Assembly (NCBI GenBank): GCA_030824405.1
Contig: JAVBXV010000062.1
Span: 1 to 41,228 of the forward strand
From: Anaerolineales bacterium
Lineage (GTDB): Bacteria; Chloroflexota; Anaerolineae; Anaerolineales; Villigracilaceae
DNA length: 41,228 nt
Direction of reading: 5' to 3'
A program made the position numbers and the translations under genes. The number at the start of each line of letters is the position of its first letter. Within the stretch, counting starts at the first letter, position 1. The notes under the pieces are model-generated. The model saw nothing but the letters and a program-made list of their open reading frames with translations, did no database searches and had not been told where the DNA came from. Of this stretch, positions 8,196-15,658 are shown in pieces.

Positions 8196-8936
8196 TTAAG
8201 TCTCGGGTTTTTCTTCCACGTTGATCATCACTTTATAAGACTCGGCAAACGCAATTCCTTTTTCCCTGCCTTCTTCTTCGGCCCATTTGCGGAGTTCGTC
8301 ATCGGGCTCCCAATCGCCCAACTGGCTGACGTGTTTTTTCAACGCCTGTATTTTGACATCGATGGTCTCGCTGATGTCCACCCAGGTGTCGGCTTTTTCG
8401 GTGCCATGAACATATACTCGTTTGACTTTATGCGGTTCAAACCCCGCCGCCAACAGGTCTGTAAAAATGAGCCGTGTCTCAGCGGACGGGAAGACCGCGT
8501 ACAAGGCAGATTGTGCCGCGGCGCGATGATCTGGATGATTGATGTATCCATTTCCATAGAACACGCCCTGCGGATCACCAATGATGACCACATCTGGTTT
8601 GTATTGACGGATGACGCGCGTCAGTTCCTTGCGCAACGCAATGGTCGGCTCCAACTCACCATCAGGGTGGCGCAGAAAGACGGTCTCTTTTACACCAATG
8701 ACTTCGTTGGCATTCGTCTGCTCGCCTTCGCGCAGTTTCGCCAATTCAGGTTTGTACTCGGCTCCTTTAGACGGGTCGTTCGAACCCGAGTCTCCGCTTG
8801 TGATCACAACCGATATGACTTCGCATCCCGCTTTGGCCCATTTGGCAAGCGTGCCAGCAACACTAAATTCCTGATCGTCAGGATGCGCGTGGATGCTCAT
8901 CGCGCGTTTGGGGAGGTATTCTGTTTCGTTAGACAT
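8196..8936 (-). CDS. PIG-L/LmbE-family zinc N-deacetylase
   Basis: 246 residues. The zinc motif AHPDDQEFSVAG lies close to the N-terminus, and the second histidine motif is NHPDHRAAA. This family removes N-acetyl groups from GlcNAc-type sugars (mycothiol, bacillithiol, GPI and polysaccharide precursors). The ATG at 8936 (MSNETEYLPKRA) is preferred to an in-frame start 21 codons upstream, because the latter would run through a perfect hairpin (8951-8987). It heads an operon with MBOAT and SGNH genes, so a role in deacetylating a glycan that is then O-acylated is plausible, although bacillithiol-type synthesis cannot be excluded. Confidence 0.85.
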   Translation of the reverse strand: MSNETEYLPKRAMSIHAHPDDQEFSVAGTLAKWAKAGCEVISVVITSGDSGSNDPSKGAEYKPELAKLREGEQTNANEVIGVKETVFLRHPDGELEPTIALRKELTRVIRQYKPDVVIIGDPQGVFYGNGYINHPDHRAAAQSALYAVFPSAETRLIFTDLLAAGFEPHKVKRVYVHGTEKADTWVDISETIDVKIQALKKHVSQLGDWEPDDELRKWAEEEGREKGIAFAESYKVMINVEEKPET

Positions 8937-8950
8937 GCGCTGGATTTTAA

Positions 8951-8987
8951 CGCATAGTTCCGAAGCGGAGGACTTCGGAACTATGCG
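8951..8987. repeat. 15-bp perfect inverted repeat in PIG-L leader
   Basis: Arms CGCATAGTTCCGAAG (8951-8965) and its exact complement (8973-8987) with a 7-nt loop. It lies 14 bp upstream of the PIG-L start, with no T-run on either side, so it is not a plain terminator. The loop reads UCCUCCG in the PIG-L transcript. It could be a REP-like intergenic palindrome or a leader hairpin. Confidence 0.8.
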
Positions 8988-9051
8988 CGTACAGATCAAC
9001 AGACTATTTCCACACCTTAATTTTTTGCAAGGTACTCGACATTCTTCTCAG

Positions 9052-9081
9052 TTGACATTTACAAGCAGACGACTATATAAT
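9052..9081 (+). promoter_or_regulatory. Near-perfect sigma-70 promoter
   Basis: TTGACA at 9052-9057, an 18-bp spacer, and TATAAT at 9076-9081. Both hexamers are exact. Transcription would start about 9087-9089, at the first base of the hairpin at 9088. No plus-strand gene follows. Confidence 0.65.
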
Positions 9082-9087
9082 ATATAT

Positions 9088-9134
9088 GCCCGTCGTAGGA
9101 TGCCCCCCTCATCCTGCGGCGGGCACTTTTTATG
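9088..9134 (+). ncRNA. Candidate ~45-nt RNA: promoter-proximal terminator hairpin
   Basis: Left arm GCCCGTCGTAGGATG (9088-9102) pairs fully, with two G-U pairs, to CATCCTGCGGCGGGC (9110-9124) across a C-rich 7-nt loop. AC and five T (9127-9131) follow. Together with the consensus promoter just upstream, the expected transcript is little more than the hairpin and U-tail. It may be a tiny RNA or a block to transcription entering the 3' end of the REC-CpaE gene. A REP-like palindrome is the alternative. Confidence 0.4.
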
Positions 9135-9148
9135 CCTGCAACCAGAGG

Positions 9149-10354
9149 TTACTTCTTTCTATTTTGATACCGTTTGTACACACGGGTCCATGCCTCGCTG
9201 GGGGTTTCTGGCTTGGATTTCTTATGCTCATTCTTGCTAATAAAAAAGGCAAAATCCTCAAGCATGGCAGAGATCGGCTCGTTGGGTTTTTCGAGCACCA
9301 ACGGCCTTCCAAAGTTGATCGCTTCCACGACCACATCTGGCACATGCGGGAACGAAGCCACAAACCCCATCCCCATCGCGGATTCGATCTTTTCTTTTAC
9401 CAAACTGGAACGCGGGAAGGTGGCATTCAAAATTGGCTTGACCTTTTCCCTGGGATATCCTAATTTTTGATAGGCATCCAACGCGGCGGCGGTGGCACGA
9501 ACGGAAGCCATATCTGGGGTGCCCACCAGCAGAATGGTATCGGCTACATCCAACGCACTCAGGGATGCTTCGCTAAAATCATGCGGCAGATCGGCAATGA
9601 TGTATTGATAATTTTCCTTAAGCAAGGCAATTACAGCGGACAATGTTTCACCCCGCAATGCTTCGCCTTCGTCAGAGAATGTGGGGGCGGCAATAAAAGA
9701 CAGACCACTCTCGTGTACACGAATAATGCTACTCAAAGAATCAATATCCACTTCACCTGCTTGAAAACGAGCCACATCTGCCCAGGTACGGCTCAGGTTC
9801 GAATTAAGCATGAGCGCCACCTGCCCTGCGGTCATAGTCAGGTCCAGCAGGATGGTTTTGCCCCACAGGCTGGAGAGGGAAAGACCTATGTTTACTGCAA
9901 GAGTAGAGCAGCCTGTCCCGCCGCGCAAGCTGTGAAGCACGATGGTTTGTGCCTCCTGTTTTTCTACTGATACAGCGGGGATCATTTCTGCACGGCGAAT
10001 GAGCGCAGAAACTCTGGCTGCAAGTTCTGCTGGTTCGAAAGGTTTGCTCAGGTAATCGTCTGCACCAAACTCAAAGGCACGCAGTTTATCCTGCAAGCCA
10101 GATTGTGCGGTCAACACCATAATGGGCGTCGAAAAGAATTGCGCTTCACGCCGCAGTAGACGCGTCAACTCATACCCATTGATATCAGGCATCATGACAT
10201 CGGTGATGATGACGTCAGGCTTCAGGGTGCGGGCACGAGCAATGCCACTGGTGCCATCTTCAGCAAAACTGACCTGGGCGTTCAGCGGCTCAAGGGCTTT
10301 TGAAACAAGTTGATGATTGGTAGGTTCATCATCAATGAATAGGATGCGGGTCAT
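9149..10354 (-). CDS. Receiver plus CpaE/MinD-like ATPase protein
   Basis: 401 residues. Residues 1-125 form a response-regulator receiver (acidic pair in ILFIDDEPTN, phosphoacceptor aspartate in DVIITDVMMPDINGYE, lysine in YLSKPFEP). Residues 140-360 form a ParA/MinD-like P-loop domain with the atypical Walker A HSLRGGTGCSTLAVNIG, where the usual lysine pair is missing, as in CpaE/TadZ proteins. These proteins localise pilus or secretion machinery at the pole. The tail is basic. The gene starts 15 bp after the hybrid kinase stop with GGAGG before its ATG, so the kinase and this protein form an operon and probably a phosphorelay. No tad pilus genes are in the window. Confidence 0.85.
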   Translation of the reverse strand: MTRILFIDDEPTNHQLVSKALEPLNAQVSFAEDGTSGIARARTLKPDVIITDVMMPDINGYELTRLLRREAQFFSTPIMVLTAQSGLQDKLRAFEFGADDYLSKPFEPAELAARVSALIRRAEMIPAVSVEKQEAQTIVLHSLRGGTGCSTLAVNIGLSLSSLWGKTILLDLTMTAGQVALMLNSNLSRTWADVARFQAGEVDIDSLSSIIRVHESGLSFIAAPTFSDEGEALRGETLSAVIALLKENYQYIIADLPHDFSEASLSALDVADTILLVGTPDMASVRATAAALDAYQKLGYPREKVKPILNATFPRSSLVKEKIESAMGMGFVASFPHVPDVVVEAINFGRPLVLEKPNEPISAMLEDFAFFISKNEHKKSKPETPSEAWTRVYKRYQNRKK

Positions 10355-10369
10355 GCAAACCTCCGATAA

Positions 10370-13300
10370 CTAAATATTTTGAATAAGATAATCCCGAACT
10401 CGAACGACCTCGGTTTCGATCTGCTGCACAAGAGGCCGCGCATTGGAAGACACTTCACGAAGACAAAGTTGTTCCAACTCTGCGGAAAGTTCGGCCAGAA
10501 AGGCTGCGTCAAAGGTCAGGGAAATACCCTTAAGGGTATGGGCATGGCGCAAGAGCCGCTTCGTATCTCCTTCGTTGACTGCCAATTTGATCTCATCAAC
10601 TCTTGCGGGCAAATGGTCGCGAAAATCCCTGCACATTTCGAGCATGAATTCCTGGTCACCGCCAAAGCGGTCCAGGGCGGCATTCAGATCGACGGGAATT
10701 TCAGGGGGAGTGAATATTTTGGGAGTTGGATCAGGCTTCTCGGTCAGAGCGGAAGCGGGGTCTACTTCCTCACCAAACAAACCGTCATCCAAATCCAGAG
10801 AAAAACTTTGTTCAGATGCCGTCATTGCCTGCGGCGTGGATTCTTTATCTGTGTTGTTTCCAACCCAGCGATTTAAGACAGCGCCCAGAATACGGGAATC
10901 AATGGGCTTGGTCACATAATCATCCATGCCAGCCTCAAGACATCTTTCACGATCGCCTTTCATAGCGTGGGCGGTCATGGCAATAATGGGGATGTGTTGA
11001 CCGTTCGCAGATTCCCAGGCGCGTATCAAACGAGTGGCCTCAAAACCATCGAGGTCGGGCATTTGCACATCCATGAGCATGGCGTTGTACCCGCCAGTCT
11101 TTACATGATCAAAAGCAGCGCGGCCATTATCGACAACATCCACAAGATAGCCAGCTTTTTGTAAAAGGGCGACTGCCAATTTTTGGTTGATCGAATTATC
11201 TTCGGCCAATAGAATGCGCGCGCCAACAAGGGCCATCTTTTCAGCGATGACATGCCGCGTGACAATTCCAGCCTGGGTTTCACTATCCCGATTCAAAATG
11301 GCAAGCAGGGCCTCGTGTAACATTTGCTGCTTGACGGGTTTGAGCAAATAACCAGAACAGCCCAACGCTTCCAGACGAACCGCATCTCCTCTTTTTCCCA
11401 TCGAAGTGAGGATGACGACTTTTACATCTTTTACAAGCGGGTCAGTTTTGATCGCGCGGGCGGTTTGTTCGCCGTCCATGCCAGGCATCTGCATATCCAG
11501 TAGAACAATATGATATGGATTTCCTTCACGAGCAGCAGTGTGGAGCATCTCCAGGCCTCGCGCTCCGCTGGCAGCTGTTTCTATTTGACAGCCGAAGCCT
11601 TCCACCATTTTGGAAAGAACAAGGCGGTTGGTCTGGTTATCGTCCACGCCGAGAACGCGGACTGTTCTCAAGTCTTGCGGGCCAAACGATAGGGCGCTCT
11701 CGATCGGCGGTTGGGCGTCTGCTTTTTCAAAGGTGATATCGAACCAAAAATCACTGCCGATACCCGCTTCACTTTTTAATCCCATGGTGCCATTCATGGC
11801 TTCCACAAGTTGTTTTGAAATGGTCAGCCCAAGACCTGTGCCGCCATATTTTCGCGTGGTGGATCCATCTGCCTGTGTAAATCTTTCAAAGACCGCTGGC
11901 TGTCTTTCCAGAGGAATGCCAATGCCAGTATCCTGTACCGAAAAATGGACACGGACATGTGTATCTGTTTCTTCAAGCATTTCTGCACGAATAACCACTT
12001 CACCCTGATGAGTGAATTTGATGGCGTTCCCCACAAGGTTGGTCAATATCTGACGCAGACGCCCTGCATCTCCGCGCAGAATATGGGATATGTCTGGATG
12101 CACAAGGCAAACCAGCTCAAGGTCTTTATCCTGTGCCCGCCTGGCAAGTGTATATCCCACATCTTCAATGGTAGTACGAAGGTTGAAGTTGATGGATTCA
12201 AGATCAAGTTTGCCTGCTTCAATTTTCGAGAAATCCAAAATATCATTGAGCAGGGAAAGAAGCGCCTCTGCACTTTTAAGCGATGTTTGTAAATAATCCT
12301 GTTGCTCACTTGTCAGGGAGGTATCGAGCGCCAGTTCCAACATGCCGATCACGCCGTTCATCGGCGTGCGGATCTCATGACTCATGTTGGCAAGGAATTC
12401 ACTCTTTGAACGGTTGGCTTCTTCAGCCTCCTGCTGGGCACGGACAATATCAGAGATGTCGTGATAAATAGCCAGCGCCCCAACCCTTTCATTGCCCACA
12501 AATACAGGCACGCCAAAAACTTCAACATCCACAAAGCTGCCATCTTTACGGCGGCGCTTGCTCAGAATGTGGACCTTATCTGTCATGACCTGCTGGGTGT
12601 ATTTTTGGGCTTCCAGAAGGGTGTCTTCGCTTGTGATCAGGGAGTCCAGAGGCACTCCAATGATCTCACTGCTTTGATAACCAAATAAATTTTCAAAGGC
12701 GGGGTTGCAGGAACTGATCTTTTCATCCGTATCCAGAACCACGATCGCCACGGGGCTATTGGCGATCAGTATTTCATAGAACTGTTTCTGGCGTTTGATC
12801 TCGATCTCAATATTCTTTTGATGCGTGATATCACGCCCAATACCGACCAGACCCATCACATTTCCGTGATGATCCTTGACGGGGATCTTCGAGGTGATCA
12901 CCCAGACCGGGTTCGCATTCTCATCCAGACCTGGTTCTTCATGGTTCAATACAGGCAGTTGAGTATCCAACACCAACTTGTCATCAGCCCAAAACTTTTG
13001 AGCCAACTCCGCAGGATACAGATCAAAGTCTGATTTTCCAATAATATCCTGCATGGTCTTTGCGCCAGAGGCCAGCATATCGGCCTGATTGGCGAGAGTT
13101 TTTCTTCCTTCAGTATCTTTAACATAGATACGATCTGGCAGGTTGTCGACCACAGTACGCAGAAGATTCTTTTCGACAAACAGAATATTCTCCACCTCTT
13201 TACGCTCTGTAATGTCGTGCAGTATCAAAAGGGTTTGATTTTCCAATCCATCTGCCTGAATTGAGTACATGGACAGGTCATACAAACGCTTTAGCCATTG

Positions 13301-13750
13301 AAACTCAACAGGCTTTGTTTTCAAGGCGTCCAGATACTCCTCCCCCAATATTTCGAGCAGGGACCTGCCGATCACACCCGTAAATTTCGTACCGAGATTA
13401 TCCACCACGGCACGGTTACAGCGCATGACAATATTCTGTTCATCAACAACAAATATCAAATCTGAAAAAGAATCGAATATCATCTCCCATTCTTTTTTGG
13501 CCTGGCTTATTGTTGCAGAAAGACTGCGCTGCAATCCGATCATGCCTGCCAGTGTTCCAAATACAAGAGGAGCCAGATCCAACATGAACATCATGGGTTG
13601 GATTCTATGAAGATAAAGAAATGACCAGAGCGTGAAATGCAGGTGCTGCCGATTAAATTCAAGCCAGATGCCCACAACAAGAAATATCAGACCCCCAATA
13701 AAACCCATCAGTGCAAACAAATACATCGAGCGATTTTTATACCATTTCAT
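10370..13750 (-). CDS. BarA-type hybrid histidine kinase with two receivers and HPt
   Basis: About 1126 residues. Order: two N-terminal transmembrane helices; a weak PAS segment (about 90-185); two PAS domains (about 195-320, ending GIGRDITHQKN, and 325-445, ending IYHDISDIVRAQ); HisKA with the phosphohistidine in FLANMSHEIRTPMNG; HATPase (NLVGNAIKFTH, DTGIGIP, GTGLGLTISKQL); receiver 1 (LLDMQMPGMDGE); receiver 2 (LMDVQMPDLDGFE, YVTKPID); and a C-terminal HPt with its histidine in HAHTLKGIS. The layout is a full phosphorelay in one chain, which could pass phosphate to the receiver of the next gene. The ATG at 13750 has GGAGG 5 nt upstream; the in-frame ATG at 13762 contains that ribosome binding site and is rejected. 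Confidence 0.9.
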   Translation of the reverse strand: MKWYKNRSMYLFALMGFIGGLIFLVVGIWLEFNRQHLHFTLWSFLYLHRIQPMMFMLDLAPLVFGTLAGMIGLQRSLSATISQAKKEWEMIFDSFSDLIFVVDEQNIVMRCNRAVVDNLGTKFTGVIGRSLLEILGEEYLDALKTKPVEFQWLKRLYDLSMYSIQADGLENQTLLILHDITERKEVENILFVEKNLLRTVVDNLPDRIYVKDTEGRKTLANQADMLASGAKTMQDIIGKSDFDLYPAELAQKFWADDKLVLDTQLPVLNHEEPGLDENANPVWVITSKIPVKDHHGNVMGLVGIGRDITHQKNIEIEIKRQKQFYEILIANSPVAIVVLDTDEKISSCNPAFENLFGYQSSEIIGVPLDSLITSEDTLLEAQKYTQQVMTDKVHILSKRRRKDGSFVDVEVFGVPVFVGNERVGALAIYHDISDIVRAQQEAEEANRSKSEFLANMSHEIRTPMNGVIGMLELALDTSLTSEQQDYLQTSLKSAEALLSLLNDILDFSKIEAGKLDLESINFNLRTTIEDVGYTLARRAQDKDLELVCLVHPDISHILRGDAGRLRQILTNLVGNAIKFTHQGEVVIRAEMLEETDTHVRVHFSVQDTGIGIPLERQPAVFERFTQADGSTTRKYGGTGLGLTISKQLVEAMNGTMGLKSEAGIGSDFWFDITFEKADAQPPIESALSFGPQDLRTVRVLGVDDNQTNRLVLSKMVEGFGCQIETAASGARGLEMLHTAAREGNPYHIVLLDMQMPGMDGEQTARAIKTDPLVKDVKVVILTSMGKRGDAVRLEALGCSGYLLKPVKQQMLHEALLAILNRDSETQAGIVTRHVIAEKMALVGARILLAEDNSINQKLAVALLQKAGYLVDVVDNGRAAFDHVKTGGYNAMLMDVQMPDLDGFEATRLIRAWESANGQHIPIIAMTAHAMKGDRERCLEAGMDDYVTKPIDSRILGAVLNRWVGNNTDKESTPQAMTASEQSFSLDLDDGLFGEEVDPASALTEKPDPTPKIFTPPEIPVDLNAALDRFGGDQEFMLEMCRDFRDHLPARVDEIKLAVNEGDTKRLLRHAHTLKGISLTFDAAFLAELSAELEQLCLREVSSNARPLVQQIETEVVRVRDYLIQNI

Positions 13751-14083
13751 ACATGCCTCCATTACTTAAAGGAATGGATCAGCAAACCTTTGGCAGATTC
13801 AGTATAGCATGCGGAAAGCTGGGCTTAGCTTGCAACAAAACGACATTCTACAGAGCAGGAAATTCTTTAAATATATGTAGAACGCAACAAAAACACGCAC
13901 AAACTGCATATGTACAATCGATGGTGCAAAAAAATAGTGAGAATTGGGATGAGTGAAATTCTGAATTTTTATGCATATTATCTGCATTAAACACGAGCAT
14001 ATATTCTTTTATTTTAGGGAACAAGTCGTATAATAAATCGATAGTTAATTAATCCACAAATCCAGTATCAAGGAGAATTGCCC
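13751..14083. promoter_or_regulatory. Divergent promoter region between kinase and ammonia-lyase
   Basis: About 330 bp with no gene. It is AT-rich. For the lyase, an exact TATAAT lies at 14029-14034 without a recognisable -35 box, and AAGGAG at 14070-14075 precedes the ATG by 8 nt. No palindrome long enough to call an operator was seen apart from a short TTAATTAA at 14045. Confidence 0.45.
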
Positions 14084-15607
14084 ATGACCATCATCCTGAA
14101 CGGCGCCGCCCTCACTGTTGAAAAACTTGTCGCGATCGCGCGCTTTAACGAAAAGGTGGAGCTTGCTCCTGAAGCCCTTGAAAGAATCAAAGTCTGCCGC
14201 GCCATGCTGGAGCAAAAACTGGCCAATAAAGAGGTCATGTATGGCACGAACACCGGCATTGGCGAGTTTTCCGAAACCATGCTTAGTGATGAGCAGGTAA
14301 AGGAATTTCAACGCTATCTGGTCTACAACCACGCCGCAGGCATTGGCGATCCCGCACCGATCGAACATGTCCGCGCGGCGTTGGCAGGACGCATCAACGT
14401 CCATGCCCACGGGAATTCTGGCTGCAGACCCGAGATCACACTCACACTGGTGGAGATGCTTAACAAAGGCGTCACACCAGTTGTTTGTCAAAAGGGTTCA
14501 GTGGGTGCCAGCGGAGACCTGGCCCCGATGGCGCAAGCCGCACTACTGCTCATGGGCGAGGGAGAAGCCTTTTATAATGGCGAGCAGTTAGCGGGCGCGG
14601 AAGCGATGCGCAGAGCTGGTATCGAAGTGCCAGGCTTGCAGGCAAGAGATGGTCTGGCTACGATCAACGGCTCCAATTTGTTGACCGCCATGTCTGCGCT
14701 GCACATTTATGATATGGAAAGATTCCTCAAGCAGGCAGAGATCGCCGCGGCGATGTCTATTGAAGCCCTGCTTGGCAACATGAAACCGTACAACACCAAA
14801 CTGCACGAACTGCGCGGATTCAGCGGCGCGATCACCTCTGCAAAAAATATTGCCAGGATGGTCGAAGGTTCAGACCTGACCACAGGCAAAATGAAAACAA
14901 AAGTACAGGATGCCTATTCAATGCGTTCCACACCACAGGTGGTGGGTGCAGCGCGTGACGCGATCGCATACGCACGCACTCAAGTTGAAATTGAATTGAA
15001 CGGCGTGGGCGACAACCCGATCTTCATCCCCGAACAGAATTTGACTCTCACAGGCGCAAACTTCCAAGGCTCGCCTGTTGCGCTCCCGATGGATATGGCT
15101 GGCATTGCCATCACCATGATCTGTGTGCTTTCTGAACGCAGATTGAATCGATTAACAAACCCCGCTCTTTCTCAGGGCCTGCCTGATTTCCTCGCCCATG
15201 AGCCTGGGTTCTACTCTGGATTAATGCTCAGCCAATACACCGCCGATCATTTGATCGTGGAACAAAGAATTTTATCTGCGCCTGCAAGCATTCAATCCAT
15301 CCCTGCCGCCGCAGACCAGGAAGACTTTGTTTCGATGGGTATGAACACCGCACTCAAGAACGGACAGATCCTCGATAACGCCTATGGCGTACTCGGGATT
15401 GAATTCATGGCTGCCGCACAAGCGCTCGACTTCCGCGAATTCACTGCGGGCAAAGGCTCGCTCAAAGCGCATGAAGTAATCCGCAAGCACGTGGATCATC
15501 TCGAAGTGGATCGCCCACTTTATAACGATCACAACAAGATGAAAGCGCTGGTGAAATCTGGCGAGATCCTCGAAGAAGTGGAAAAAGCAATTGGCAAGCT
15601 GGGATAA
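14084..15607 (+). CDS. hutH: Histidine ammonia-lyase-type aromatic amino acid lyase
   Basis: 507 residues, the usual HutH length. The MIO-forming triad Ala-Ser-Gly sits in GSVGASGDLAP at 142-144. The catalytic tyrosine (MYGTNTG) is Tyr53 and the substrate-side histidine (NHAAGIG) is His83. These are the positions known for Pseudomonas putida HutH; a His at this site favours histidine over tyrosine or phenylalanine. QDAYSMRSTPQ and DQEDFVSMG fit the later active-site loops, but NFQGSPVALPMD differs from the usual HutH wording (NFH-x-EPVA), so substrate is not certain. The reaction would be histidine to urocanate plus ammonia. No hutU, hutI or formiminotransferase gene is nearby. The start is ATG 14084 with AAGGAG; a TTG two codons upstream is too close to it. 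Confidence 0.85.
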   Translation: MTIILNGAALTVEKLVAIARFNEKVELAPEALERIKVCRAMLEQKLANKEVMYGTNTGIGEFSETMLSDEQVKEFQRYLVYNHAAGIGDPAPIEHVRAALAGRINVHAHGNSGCRPEITLTLVEMLNKGVTPVVCQKGSVGASGDLAPMAQAALLLMGEGEAFYNGEQLAGAEAMRRAGIEVPGLQARDGLATINGSNLLTAMSALHIYDMERFLKQAEIAAAMSIEALLGNMKPYNTKLHELRGFSGAITSAKNIARMVEGSDLTTGKMKTKVQDAYSMRSTPQVVGAARDAIAYARTQVEIELNGVGDNPIFIPEQNLTLTGANFQGSPVALPMDMAGIAITMICVLSERRLNRLTNPALSQGLPDFLAHEPGFYSGLMLSQYTADHLIVEQRILSAPASIQSIPAAADQEDFVSMGMNTALKNGQILDNAYGVLGIEFMAAAQALDFREFTAGKGSLKAHEVIRKHVDHLEVDRPLYNDHNKMKALVKSGEILEEVEKAIGKLG

Positions 15608-15610
15608 GAA

Positions 15611-15648
15611 GATAAAAAAAGACCGACTTTCGTCGGTCTTTTTTTATC
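15611..15648. terminator. Bidirectional terminator
   Basis: A 17-bp perfect inverted repeat (core GACCGAC/GTCGGTC, loop TTTC) is flanked by seven A on the left and seven T on the right. It serves the lyase on plus and the hybrid kinase on minus, which converge here. Confidence 0.92.
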
Positions 15649-15658
15649 TGTTCGCGAT

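Noticed and set aside
14045-14491. Minus frame opposite the lyase N-terminus
   Set aside because: It mirrors the lyase coding frame and would cover its promoter; no ribosome binding site.
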